A stretch of 17,515 bases of DNA from an uncultured Bacilli bacterium. Its GTDB lineage: Bacteria; Bacillota_I; Bacilli_A; RF39; UBA660. Below are positions 7,177-14,784 of this stretch, piece after piece (position 1 is the stretch's first letter; each line of letters starts with the position of its first letter). The translations under genes were made by a program, and so were the position numbers. The notes beneath the pieces were generated by a model, which saw only the letters and a program-made list of their open reading frames with translations, searched no databases and was not told where the DNA came from. Location of the stretch: contig CANQLF010000007.1 in assembly GCA_947624635.1 (NCBI GenBank), positions 1 through 17,515 of the forward strand, read 5' to 3'.

Positions 7177-7204
7177 AATATTTAGGACTACTTTAGTCCT
7201 TTTT
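7177..7204 (+). repeat. Right copy of the 28-nt direct repeat
   Basis: Identical to 6444-6471, including the AATATTTAG that ends the upstream gene there but is non-coding here. It marks the downstream boundary of a 733-nt toxin-antitoxin unit (6472-7204, one repeat copy included). Confidence 0.85.
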
Positions 7205-7206
7205 TT
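7184..7206 (+). terminator. Hairpin terminator of the toxin-antitoxin module
   Basis: The same 7-bp stem and CTT loop as the terminator at 6451 (arms 7184-7190 and 7194-7200), with a seven-T tail (7200-7206). It closes the toxin-antitoxin unit just before dacB. Confidence 0.8.
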
Positions 7207-7230
7207 CATACAATTTTTATAGGTGGTTAC

Positions 7231-8301
7231 ATGAAAAAGTTTGCAGTAGTAATATCTTTAATTTTACTTTTAATACCGTGCAAAGTTTTTGCAATAGGAG
7301 AAAGTTCTACATCCATTACAGTTATGGATATGGATTCAAATAGAGTTATATATAGTAAAAATCAAAATAGTAAAAGCTTAATTGCATCTATTACTAAAAT
7401 AATGACTGCAATAATAGCAATTGAAAGTGGAAAAATAGATGATGTAGTAACAGTTGATGATACTATTCTTAAAGCATATGGATCAGGAGTTTATATAGAA
7501 ATAGGTGAAAAAATAAAATTAAAAGATTTAGTTTACGGGCTTATGCTTAGAAGTGGTAATGATGCAGCTTTAATGATAGCTAAATATGTAGGTGGAAGTG
7601 TAGAAGAATTTGCTAAACTCATGAATATAAAAGCAGAAAAAATAGGAATGAAAAACACTAAATTTTTAAATCCACATGGCTTAGATGAAGAAACAGAAAA
7701 TATTTCCACTAGTTATGATATGGCACTACTTACTAGTTACGCAATGAAAAATGAAACATATAAAAAAATAGTAGGTACTAAAAATTATAAAGTTACAACT
7801 GATAAAAAAACTTATGTGTGGAAAAATAAAAATAGATTATTACATGAATATAAATATACGACAGGTGGTAAAACAGGATTTACTAAAAAAGCTAGAAGAA
7901 CACTAGTTACTACTGCAAGCAAAAATAATATGAATCTAGTTGTAGTTACTTTAAATGATCCTAATGATTTTTTAGAACATAAAGAATCTTTTGAATATGT
8001 TTTTAAAAATTTTACAAAATATAGAATTTTAAATAAAAAAACTTTTAAGGTTAGTGATAATAGATTTGATGGTAAATTATATATTAAAAATGATTATTAT
8101 TATCTATTAAAAGAAAGTGAAAAAGATAAGATGTCATTAAAAGTTAAGTTAGAAGAAGATACTAAAAATATTAAAAATAATGTAGCTGGTGTAGTAGAAG
8201 TAATGTTTGATAATAAAAAGATTCATGAAGAGACTATTTATTTGGAAAGAAAAGAAAGTAAAGAAAAAAAGAAAGGATTTTTCTCTAGATTATTTAGTTA
8301 A
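7231..8301 (+). CDS. dacB: D-alanyl-D-alanine carboxypeptidase (DacB/DacF-type, S11)
   Basis: This exported penicillin-binding protein removes the terminal D-Ala from peptidoglycan stem peptides. It has a signal peptide (residues 1-21, cleavage likely after VFA), active-site SITK (S53, K56), SGN at 108-110 and KTG at 214-216. A C-terminal beta domain follows from about 265, and the protein ends in a basic tail, 'KKKGFFSRLFS', possibly an amphipathic membrane anchor. The 356 aa match the family. AGGTGG (7221-7226) precedes the ATG. It lies 2 nt before spmA, and the dacB-spmA-spmB order is that of Bacillus, where DacB (PBP5*) trims spore cortex cross-links; the symbol rests on that context. No vegetative promoter is evident in the 24 nt between the terminator and the gene. 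Confidence 0.93.
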   Translation: MKKFAVVISLILLLIPCKVFAIGESSTSITVMDMDSNRVIYSKNQNSKSLIASITKIMTAIIAIESGKIDDVVTVDDTILKAYGSGVYIEIGEKIKLKDLVYGLMLRSGNDAALMIAKYVGGSVEEFAKLMNIKAEKIGMKNTKFLNPHGLDEETENISTSYDMALLTSYAMKNETYKKIVGTKNYKVTTDKKTYVWKNKNRLLHEYKYTTGGKTGFTKKARRTLVTTASKNNMNLVVVTLNDPNDFLEHKESFEYVFKNFTKYRILNKKTFKVSDNRFDGKLYIKNDYYYLLKESEKDKMSLKVKLEEDTKNIKNNVAGVVEVMFDNKKIHEETIYLERKESKEKKKGFFSRLFS

Positions 8302-8303
8302 TT

Positions 8304-8882
8304 ATGATTAATTATATTTGGGGATTTTTTATAATTGGTGGAATAATATATTCTATAATCACTAATAATTTTTCTAGTATTAATAGCGAAATATTGGAAA
8401 GTTCTAAAACAACACTAAATCTTATTTTAGAACTTATCCCAATGGTTGCTTTATGGACTGGTATTATGAATATAGCTAAAGTTAGTGGATTATTACAAAA
8501 ACTTTCTAAAAAAATAACGCCATTACTTAAAAAATTATTTCCTGAAATACCTGATAATCATGAATCTTTAGGTTATATTGCATCTAATGTAGTTATAAAT
8601 ATGTTTGGACTAGGGAATGCCGCAACTCCTTTTGGACTTAAGGCTATGAAATCTCTTCAAGAATTAAATAAAGATAAAGATACTGCATCTAGAAGTATGA
8701 TTACTTTTTTAGTATTAAATACAAGTGGACTTACAATTGTACCAACTACTGTTATTGCGCTTAGAATGACTTATGGAAGTGTTAATCCTACAGAAATTGT
8801 AATTACTGCACTAATTGCAACAGTATGTTCAACAATTGCGGGGCTTATTATGGACAAGATACTTGCAAGGAAAAATAGGTGA
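8304..8882 (+). CDS. spmA: Spore maturation protein A
   Basis: This integral membrane protein of the nucleoside-recognition (Gate) family is required in Bacillus for spore core dehydration, acting with SpmB. Its 192 aa match the usual size. Hydrophobic segments are visible near residues 2-20, 38-60, 90-110, 130-150 and 162-182, with the conserved 'NMFGLGNAATPFGLKAM' at about 99-115. It starts 2 nt after the dacB stop and has no clear ribosome binding site, so re-initiation from dacB is likely. It overlaps spmB by 4 nt. In non-sporulating relatives the pair may have another envelope role, and whether this organism sporulates is not shown here. Confidence 0.93.
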   Translation: MINYIWGFFIIGGIIYSIITNNFSSINSEILESSKTTLNLILELIPMVALWTGIMNIAKVSGLLQKLSKKITPLLKKLFPEIPDNHESLGYIASNVVINMFGLGNAATPFGLKAMKSLQELNKDKDTASRSMITFLVLNTSGLTIVPTTVIALRMTYGSVNPTEIVITALIATVCSTIAGLIMDKILARKNR

Positions 8883-9409
8883 TAATGATGAGTATTATTT
8901 CTAGTTTAATAATTCCTATTATGATTTTAATTGTTTTAATTTATGGAATAGCAAAAAAAGTAGATATCTATGATGTATTTGTAAGTGGAGCAAAAGAAGG
9001 ATTAGAAATTGGATTATCATTATTTCCTTGCTTACTTGGGATGATTTTAGGAGTTAATATTCTTGTTAAAAGTGATTTGCTGAATTTAATTTTAAAAGTT
9101 TTTGCTCCTCTTTTTTCTTTTTTAAAACTTCCTATGGAAATACTTCCGCTAGCTATTCTAAGACCGATATCTGGTTCAGCATCATTATCTATTTTAACTA
9201 ATTTATTTGAAACATTTGGCCCTGATTCATTTATTGGTAGAATTGCTTCAACTATGCAAGGTAGTACTGATACTACTATTTATGTTTTAACTTTATATTT
9301 TGGTTCAATAGGCATTAAAAAAATAAGATATGCCTTAAAAGCAGGTTTGTTTGCAGATTTAATAGGAATAATTGTAAGTATTATTGTAGTTTCTTTAATG
9401 TTTAACTAA
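8879..9409 (+). CDS. spmB: Spore maturation protein B
   Basis: This Gate-family membrane protein is the partner of SpmA. At 176 aa it is close to the Bacillus length. It has hydrophobic segments near residues 3-23, 40-62 and 150-174 and the family hallmark 'RPISGSASL' followed by 'STMQGSTDTTIYVLTLYFGSIG'. The annotated start is GTG at 8879, overlapping the spmA stop by 4 nt. The in-frame ATGs at 8885 and 8888 are alternatives, and the AGGTGAT at 8877-8883, a ribosome binding site form used before rluB and the epimerase gene here, would fit ATG 8888 best. Its usual downstream neighbour rluB is separated from it by the AAA/DUF4143 gene. Confidence 0.93.
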   Translation: MIMMSIISSLIIPIMILIVLIYGIAKKVDIYDVFVSGAKEGLEIGLSLFPCLLGMILGVNILVKSDLLNLILKVFAPLFSFLKLPMEILPLAILRPISGSASLSILTNLFETFGPDSFIGRIASTMQGSTDTTIYVLTLYFGSIGIKKIRYALKAGLFADLIGIIVSIIVVSLMFN

Positions 9410-9417
9410 CTTATGTT

Positions 9418-9516
9418 CTAAAAAGGTGTGAAAATTTACAAAAAGAGGTTACAAAAAGGTGCAAATTTATAAAAAAAGTCGTTCCAAAAAGGTGAAAATG
9501 TGTTGATTTTTAATAA
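9418..9516 (+). repeat. Three direct repeats at exact 33-nt spacing (iteron-like)
   Basis: The core AAAAAGGTG occurs at 9420-9428, 9453-9461 and 9486-9494, so successive copies are 33 nt apart, about three helical turns. The sequence after each core is similar (AAA plus TT-rich), and similarity decays in the third copy. An offset partial copy, CAAAAAGAGG, lies at 9439-9448. The array fills most of the 138-nt gap between spmB and the AAA ATPase gene and could be a binding site for a regulator, possibly the ATPase itself. Confidence 0.7.
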
Positions 9517-9547
9517 AAAAAAGAGTAATATTTAATTGGTGATAAAT

Positions 9548-10858
9548 ATGAAAAGAAAAATATATCAAAGATTATTAGAATGGAAAAATGAAAAAAATAC
9601 AAAACCACTCATGATATTAGGAGCAAGACAAGTTGGAAAAACTTATATAATAGATAAATTTTGTAAAGAAAACTTTAAAAATTATATATCAGTAAATTTA
9701 TTTGAAAATACAGAAATAGTTAATTTATATAATTCTGATATAAATTCAGATGAAAAATTTGTAAAGCTAAAATTATTATTAGGTTTTGATATAGAAAAAG
9801 AAGATACTGTTTTATTTATAGATGAAATACAAGAATCTGAAAAATTAATATCAGAATTAAAGTATTTTTGTGAGAAGCATAATAATATTAAAATAATATG
9901 TGCAGGTTCATTACTTGGAGTGAAACTAAAAAGAAGTAAATTTTCTTTTCCAGTTGGTAAAGTTACAATGATTGATATGTATCCTATGGATTTTGAAGAA
10001 TTTTTAATTGCTTTAAATGAAGAATTATTAATAGATGAAATTAAAAAATGTTATGAAAATAATACTCAAATGCTAGATGTAATTCACCATAAGGCATTAG
10101 AACTTTATAAATTATATTTAATAACTGGTGGAATGCCTGAATCAGTAAAAAATATGAAAGATGTTAATAAAGATGTTATAAATTATAATAAAGATATATT
10201 AAAAAATATAATTGATTCATATTTTAAAGATATGGATAAATATGTATTAAATAATTCAGAATCTTTAAAAATAGAAAAAGTTTATAATTCGATACCTTCA
10301 CAATTAACAAATGAAGTAAATAAATTTCAATTCTCTAAAATAGTGACTGGTGCAAAATCTAGAGATTATAATTCTTCTTTAGGTTGGCTTGAAGCTAGTA
10401 ATATAATAATTAGATCTAATTTAGTTAGTTTACCAGAAATTCCTTTAAAAGGATTTGTAAAAAATGATACTTTTAAAATATTTTTAAATGATGTTGGTAT
10501 TTTAACTAGTTTATTAGAAATTAAATATTCTGACATATTAACAGATAATTTGTCTTTATATAAAGGAGCAATTACTGAAAACTTTGTTGCTAATCAGCTA
10601 TTATATAATGGTTATTCATTATATTACTGGCAAAGTAGTGGTAAAGCAGAAATAGATTTTCTATTATATACAAATGATGGTATCATACCAGTTGAAGTTA
10701 AAGCAGGAGATACTGTTCAATCAAAAAGTTTAAATGTATATATGGAAAAATTTAATCCTAAATACGCTATTAGAATCTCTACTAGAAACTTCGGTTTTGA
10801 TAAGAAAAAAAAGATTAAATCAATTCCTTTATATGCAGTATTTTGTATTAAAGATTAG
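9548..10858 (+). CDS. AAA ATPase with C-terminal DUF4143 (PD-(D/E)XK-like) domain
   Basis: This 436-aa protein has an N-terminal AAA domain with Walker A GARQVGKT at 25-32, Walker B VLFIDEIQ at 88-95 and a sensor-like 'CAGSLLG' at 118-124. A helical middle region includes 'YLITGGMPESV'. The C-terminal DUF4143 domain is nuclease-like, with 'AITENF' from 341, AEID (D370) and VEVK (E383, K385). The family is widespread and laterally mobile in Bacillota, and its cellular role is not established. I start at ATG 9548, behind GGTGAT (9538-9543); an upstream TTG at 9536 would add only four residues. It lies between spmB and rluB, which are adjacent in Bacillus, and behind a 33-nt-period repeat array, so I infer an accessory insertion. 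The rluB ribosome binding site overlaps its stop codon. Confidence 0.88.
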   Translation: MKRKIYQRLLEWKNEKNTKPLMILGARQVGKTYIIDKFCKENFKNYISVNLFENTEIVNLYNSDINSDEKFVKLKLLLGFDIEKEDTVLFIDEIQESEKLISELKYFCEKHNNIKIICAGSLLGVKLKRSKFSFPVGKVTMIDMYPMDFEEFLIALNEELLIDEIKKCYENNTQMLDVIHHKALELYKLYLITGGMPESVKNMKDVNKDVINYNKDILKNIIDSYFKDMDKYVLNNSESLKIEKVYNSIPSQLTNEVNKFQFSKIVTGAKSRDYNSSLGWLEASNIIIRSNLVSLPEIPLKGFVKNDTFKIFLNDVGILTSLLEIKYSDILTDNLSLYKGAITENFVANQLLYNGYSLYYWQSSGKAEIDFLLYTNDGIIPVEVKAGDTVQSKSLNVYMEKFNPKYAIRISTRNFGFDKKKKIKSIPLYAVFCIKD

Positions 10859-10868
10859 GTGATAATTT

Positions 10869-11582
10869 ATGGAAAGATTACAAAAGGTTATTGCAAATAG
10901 TGGTTATTGTTCTAGAAGATGCGCAGAACAGTTAATTAGTGATGGTAAAGTTATAGTTAATGGTGAAGTAGTTAGTGAATTAGGTTTTAAAGTAAAAGAT
11001 AAAGATGAAATATTAATAGATGGTGTTAATTTAAAAAAAGAAGATAAAGAATATTATTTACTATATAAACCAAGAGGAGTAGTATCAACTGCTAAAGATG
11101 AAAAAAATAGAAAAACAGTAGTAGATATTATTAAAACAAATAAAAGAATTTATCCTGTAGGTAGACTTGATTATGATACTACTGGAATAATTCTGATTAC
11201 AAATGATGGTGAACTTACTAATTTACTTACTCATCCTAAAAATAAAATAGATAAAACTTATATAGCAAAATTAAAAGGAATTATTGATGTTAAATCTATA
11301 AAAGAATTATCAAATGGAGTAGTAATTGATGGTTATAAAACAGCTAAGTCAAGAGTAAAATTAAGAAAAGTAGATAAAAAAAATAATACTTCAATAGTAG
11401 AAATTACTATTCATGAAGGTAAAAATCATCAAGTGAAAAAAATGTTTGAAGCTGTTGGCCATGAAGTTTTAAAATTAAAAAGAGAGTCTTTTGCATTTTT
11501 ATATTTAGGTGATTTAAAACCTGGAGAATATAGAAAATTAAAAATAAAAGAAGTTAAACAATTATATGGATTATTCAAATAA
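10869..11582 (+). CDS. rluB: 23S rRNA pseudouridine synthase, RluB/RsuA family
   Basis: This cytoplasmic enzyme isomerises a uridine in rRNA to pseudouridine; in Bacillus the equivalent gene (ypuL) follows spmB. An N-terminal S4 RNA-binding domain (residues about 2-50, 'MERLQKVIANSGYCSRRCAEQLI') is followed by the catalytic domain, with 'GRLDYDTTGIILITNDGEL' at 98-116 and catalytic Asp D101. The later 'GKNHQVKKMFEAVGHEVLKLKR' is the conserved RluB/RluE/RluF/RsuA element. At 237 aa the length is normal. AGGTGAT at 10857-10863, overlapping the previous stop codon, fits the ATG at 10869. No clear hairpin terminator follows. Confidence 0.93.
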   Translation: MERLQKVIANSGYCSRRCAEQLISDGKVIVNGEVVSELGFKVKDKDEILIDGVNLKKEDKEYYLLYKPRGVVSTAKDEKNRKTVVDIIKTNKRIYPVGRLDYDTTGIILITNDGELTNLLTHPKNKIDKTYIAKLKGIIDVKSIKELSNGVVIDGYKTAKSRVKLRKVDKKNNTSIVEITIHEGKNHQVKKMFEAVGHEVLKLKRESFAFLYLGDLKPGEYRKLKIKEVKQLYGLFK

Positions 11583-11734
11583 TTGTTTACATTTTTTATA
11601 TAATTACGTTTAGAACTTTAAAAAATTGATAAATCATTTAAATTAATATTAAAAAAAATCCACATATGTTATAATATAAATGGCATTAAAAATATTGCAA
11701 TTATTAAAAAAATATAAGTAGGGAGAGAAAAAAT
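11583..11734 (+). promoter_or_regulatory. Promoter region of the polymer gene cassette
   Basis: This AT-rich gap contains an extended -10, TGTTATAAT (11667-11675), with no good -35 at the expected distance, and a GGGAG ribosome binding site at 11721-11725 before the next gene. Transcription would start near 11682. I see no gene or clear terminator in this stretch. Confidence 0.5.
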
Positions 11735-12460
11735 ATGAATATAGCAGTAATATTCGCAGGAGGAATCGGTTCAAGAATGAGAACACAAGGTACACCAAAA
11801 CAATTTTTAGAGGTAGATGGAAAACCTATCATAATCCATACGTTAGAAAAATTTGAAAAAAACGATAATATAGATGCAATTGTAATTTCTTGCATTAAAG
11901 ACTGGATTGACTACTGTAATAAAATTATAGACAAATATAAAATTACAAAAGTTAAAAAAATTGTTCCTGGAGGAAGTACAGGTCAAGAATCCATCTATAA
12001 TGGACTTAATGCAGCAAAAGAAATATCTTCAGGAGAAAACGATATTGTATTAATCCATGATGGGGTAAGGCCTATAATTAACAATCAATTAATAAATGAT
12101 AATATTAATAGTGTAAAGGAGTTTGGATCTGCAATTACTTGTGCAGAATGTAAAGAAACGGTTGTTATTGTAGATGAAAATAACTATATCGATAATGCAA
12201 CTGCTAGAAGTAAATCAAGGCTAGCAAAAGCTCCTCAAAGCTTTTATTTAAATGATATATTAGAAGTACATAATAGGGCGATAAAAGATGGCAATACAAA
12301 TGTAATTGATTCATGTACACTTATGAAAATGTATAATAAAAAATTGCATATTGTATATTGTGGAAGTGAAAATATAAAAATAACGACTCCTGATGATTAT
12401 TATGCTTTTAAAGCAATTATTCAAGCAGAAGAAAGCTCTAAAATATTTGGTATTAGTTAA
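11735..12460 (+). CDS. IspD/TarI-family nucleotidyltransferase (CDP-activating cytidylyltransferase)
   Basis: This cytoplasmic enzyme transfers CMP from CTP to a sugar- or polyol-phosphate. The 241 aa carry the family signatures: 'FAGGIGSRM....TPKQF' (8-24, CTP binding), 'GGSTGQESIYNGL' (79-91), 'HDGVRP' (108-113), 'APQSF' (166-170) and 'ITTPDDY' (217-222). IspD (4-diphosphocytidyl-methylerythritol synthase) and TarI (ribitol-5-phosphate cytidylyltransferase) share this pattern. The two downstream genes, a nucleotide-sugar-type SDR and a CDP-glycerol glycerophosphotransferase homologue, favour a TarI-like role in cell-wall polymer assembly over isoprenoid synthesis, so I leave the symbol open. 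GGGAG at 11721-11725 supports the ATG at 11735. Confidence 0.85.
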   Translation: MNIAVIFAGGIGSRMRTQGTPKQFLEVDGKPIIIHTLEKFEKNDNIDAIVISCIKDWIDYCNKIIDKYKITKVKKIVPGGSTGQESIYNGLNAAKEISSGENDIVLIHDGVRPIINNQLINDNINSVKEFGSAITCAECKETVVIVDENNYIDNATARSKSRLAKAPQSFYLNDILEVHNRAIKDGNTNVIDSCTLMKMYNKKLHIVYCGSENIKITTPDDYYAFKAIIQAEESSKIFGIS

Positions 12461-12470
12461 GGTGATGATT

Positions 12471-13517
12471 ATGAATTATAATAGTAAAATTATACAAGAA
12501 GATTTAGAAAAAGTAAAAAATGAAAAAATAAATTTTGATTATTTTGAAAATAAAAAAGTTCTAATAACAGGTGCTAATGGAATGTTAGCACGATATTTGA
12601 TTTATTATTTAATGTATTTAAATGATACTAATGACACAAAAATTAAAATATATGCTTTAGCTAGAAATAAAGATAGTTTGGATAAAAATTTTATGATTGA
12701 AAAAAGAAATGATGTAATTCCTATTATTAAAGATATCTGTGATGAAGTGAATATAGATGATAATATTGATTTAATTTTTCATTTTGCAAGTTCTGCAAAT
12801 CCAAAGACGATTTTATCAAATCCTATTGAAATTATTGAAGCAAATGTTATTGGAACATTAAATGTTTTGAAATTTGCAAAGAAAAATAATTCAGAAGTTA
12901 TTTTCTCTTCAACAAGAGAAATATACGGAAAAATGCCTGATGGTGTAGAGTCTATTAGTGAACAAGATATGGGAATTTTGGAATGCTTTGATACTAGAGC
13001 TTGTTACCCAGAAAGTAAAAGAATGGCTGAAACAATATTAGTTAATTATAATGCAATATATAATATACCTTTTTTAAACCTTAGAATTGCCCATGTATAT
13101 GGTCCTGGAATGAACATTAACAACGATGGAAGAATAATGTCTGATTTAATAGAAAATGCTGTAAAAAAAGAAGATATCATTTTAAAAAGTACTGGAGAAG
13201 CAAAACGCGCATTTTGTTATATAACTGATGCAATATCAGCAATAATGTATATTATAGTAAATGGTAATAGAAATGAAACATATAATATTTCAAATGAAAC
13301 AGAAGAAGTTAAAATAAACGATTTAGCTAATTTAATTGCTGATATGTATAAAGAAGACAACATTAAAGTAAAATATGAAATTAATACGAATACAAAAGCA
13401 TATACTAATTTTAAAAGAGTAGGTTTAAATACTAGTAAATTAGAAAGTTTAGGATGGAAGCCTAAAGTATACCTTAAAGATGGAATAAAAAGAACAGTAG
13501 ACAGTTTTTTAAAATAA
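12471..13517 (+). CDS. NAD-dependent epimerase/dehydratase (extended SDR)
   Basis: This 348-aa extended short-chain dehydrogenase is likely to act on a nucleotide-linked sugar or polyol. Visible are the NAD-binding 'TGANGMLA' (Gly34, Gly37, Ala40), 'FHFASSANP' (103-111), 'FSSTREIYG' (145-153, the catalytic Ser/Thr) and the active-site YPESK (Tyr179, Lys183). The later 'RIAHVYGPGM' and 'RAFCYITDAISAI' elements are typical of UDP-glucuronate decarboxylase and dTDP-glucose dehydratase relatives. The start is ATG 12471 behind AAGGTGATG, 10 nt after the preceding stop; an in-frame extension to 12393 would run back through the upstream gene and is rejected. The substrate cannot be read from the sequence. 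In classic tarIJ operons the second gene is instead a zinc-type alcohol dehydrogenase, so this cassette differs. Confidence 0.88.
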   Translation: MNYNSKIIQEDLEKVKNEKINFDYFENKKVLITGANGMLARYLIYYLMYLNDTNDTKIKIYALARNKDSLDKNFMIEKRNDVIPIIKDICDEVNIDDNIDLIFHFASSANPKTILSNPIEIIEANVIGTLNVLKFAKKNNSEVIFSSTREIYGKMPDGVESISEQDMGILECFDTRACYPESKRMAETILVNYNAIYNIPFLNLRIAHVYGPGMNINNDGRIMSDLIENAVKKEDIILKSTGEAKRAFCYITDAISAIMYIIVNGNRNETYNISNETEEVKINDLANLIADMYKEDNIKVKYEINTNTKAYTNFKRVGLNTSKLESLGWKPKVYLKDGIKRTVDSFLK

Positions 13518-13547
13518 TAATAGTTGAAAAATAGAAAGATGGTTTGT

Positions 13548-14660
13548 ATGAAAAATGTAATTAATTTTTTGGCTAACTTATTACCAATAAATAAGAAAAA
13601 AATATTATTTCAATCCGGAAGAAATAAAGTAGATTGTAATCCCTATGCGATATATAAGTATATTAAGAAAAATTGTCCAAATGACTATAAATGTATATGG
13701 GTTGTAGAAAAAAACACAGATGTTTCAATGCTATGTAAAGGGGATTATGCTTTTTCAAGAACAATAAAAGGATTATTTCATATTGCAACTTCAAAATATT
13801 TAATTAGGAGTCAAAGTATTGGGGGAATACTAAAAAAAAGAAGCCAACAAATATATATCCAAGCATGGCATGGAGCAGGTAATTTTAAAAAATGTGCATA
13901 TGACTGTTTACCTAAAAATCAAAGACCAAAAGAAACAATTGAATATGCAAGAGAATGGGATTTTTTACTATCAACTGATAAATATAATGATGTAGTTATG
14001 AGAAGTGCAACTAATTTTAATAAAAAATCATTAATAATTGGTAATGCTGATTCTGATACTTTAGTAAATGCATCAAATGAATATAAAAATGATATATTAA
14101 AAAAATTGGATTTAGAGCATAACAACAAAAAAATAATCATGTATGCACCAACATTTAGAGATGATGATTTGGAAAAAAGTGAAATTAATATACCTATTAT
14201 GAAATTACAAAAATTAGATAACTATTTGATACTTCTACGTGTTCATCCATTGGTAAATGAAAAAATTAAAAATAAAAAATTACCTAAAAATTTTAAAAAT
14301 GTTGGTGATTATCCAAATATTCAAGATTTGTTTTTGATTACAGATATATTAATTACTGATTATTCATCAATAATTTTCCCATATATGATTTTAAATAGGA
14401 AATTGATTTTATATCCATATGATATGGATAAATATATAAAACTTCGTGGTGGATTTTATTTAGATTATAAAACTTTACCAGGACCTATATGTAAAAATGA
14501 AGACGAATTACTTAATACAATTAATAATATAGATGATATTTCAATAAAATATAAAGATAAGATTAAAAAGTTCAATGAAAAATATAATAGTTTAAATGAT
14601 GGAAAAGTATCTAAACGTATTGTTGATGAATTGAAAAAAGGAACTTTTGATAATAAATAA
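13548..14660 (+). CDS. CDP-glycerol glycerophosphotransferase family protein (TagF/TagB-like)
   Basis: This enzyme should transfer a polyol-phosphate from its CDP-activated form to a growing wall polymer at the inner membrane face. The 370 aa contain the family motifs QAWHG (105-109, catalytic-type His108), YAPTFR (199-204), RVHP (231-234) and TDYSS (270-274), the latter binding the CDP-polyol. It lacks the extra N-terminal domains of full-length TagF and has no transmembrane segment, so peripheral membrane binding is likely. I choose ATG 13548, behind AAAGATGG. ATG 13539 and TTG 13524 are in-frame alternatives adding 3 and 8 residues. It is the last gene of the three-gene cassette, followed by a terminator. 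Confidence 0.9.
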   Translation: MKNVINFLANLLPINKKKILFQSGRNKVDCNPYAIYKYIKKNCPNDYKCIWVVEKNTDVSMLCKGDYAFSRTIKGLFHIATSKYLIRSQSIGGILKKRSQQIYIQAWHGAGNFKKCAYDCLPKNQRPKETIEYAREWDFLLSTDKYNDVVMRSATNFNKKSLIIGNADSDTLVNASNEYKNDILKKLDLEHNNKKIIMYAPTFRDDDLEKSEINIPIMKLQKLDNYLILLRVHPLVNEKIKNKKLPKNFKNVGDYPNIQDLFLITDILITDYSSIIFPYMILNRKLILYPYDMDKYIKLRGGFYLDYKTLPGPICKNEDELLNTINNIDDISIKYKDKIKKFNEKYNSLNDGKVSKRIVDELKKGTFDNK

Positions 14661-14694
14661 AATGTAAAATTTAAATATATGTTTACATTTTTTT
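14659..14694 (+). terminator. Hairpin terminator of the polymer cassette
   Basis: AAAATGTAAA (14659-14668) pairs with TTTACATTTT (14682-14691) around a 13-nt loop, ending in a seven-T run (14688-14694). It directly follows the glycerophosphotransferase stop codon. Confidence 0.75.
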
Positions 14695-14724
14695 ACTTTT
14701 TTTTATTTTAAAATATATTATAAT

Positions 14725-14753
14725 TCGACATATTTTTTATAAAGTGATATAAT
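14725..14753 (+). promoter_or_regulatory. Promoter of the surface-protein pair
   Basis: TCGACA (-35, 14725-14730), a 17-nt spacer and TATAAT (14748-14753) with an extended -10 TG at 14745-14746 make a good SigA-type promoter. An AGGAGG ribosome binding site follows at 14771-14776. Confidence 0.75.
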
Positions 14754-14784
14754 TATAGAAGAGTCAATGAAGGAGGTATGATGT

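Noticed and set aside
7207..7214. SigE-type -10 (CATACAAT) for dacB
   Set aside because: The -10 sequence is perfect, but there is no matching -35 at the required distance and the start would fall in the ribosome binding site. Worth remembering if sporulation expression is ever seen.
9418..9516. CRISPR array
   Set aside because: Three 33-nt copies have only a 9-nt constant core with degenerate remainder and no spacer-repeat alternation; no cas gene is present.
11704..11895. Short antisense open frame over the start of the cytidylyltransferase gene
   Set aside because: It lies entirely opposite well-supported coding sequence, has no ribosome binding site and resembles nothing known.
12393..12470. 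26-residue N-terminal extension of the epimerase
   Set aside because: It would overlap the previous gene, whereas ATG 12471 has a good AAGGTGATG ribosome binding site and the NAD-binding fold starts soon after it.
13919..14140. Antisense open frame inside the glycerophosphotransferase gene
   Set aside because: The + strand frame has clear family motifs across this stretch, so this is a mirror of real coding sequence.
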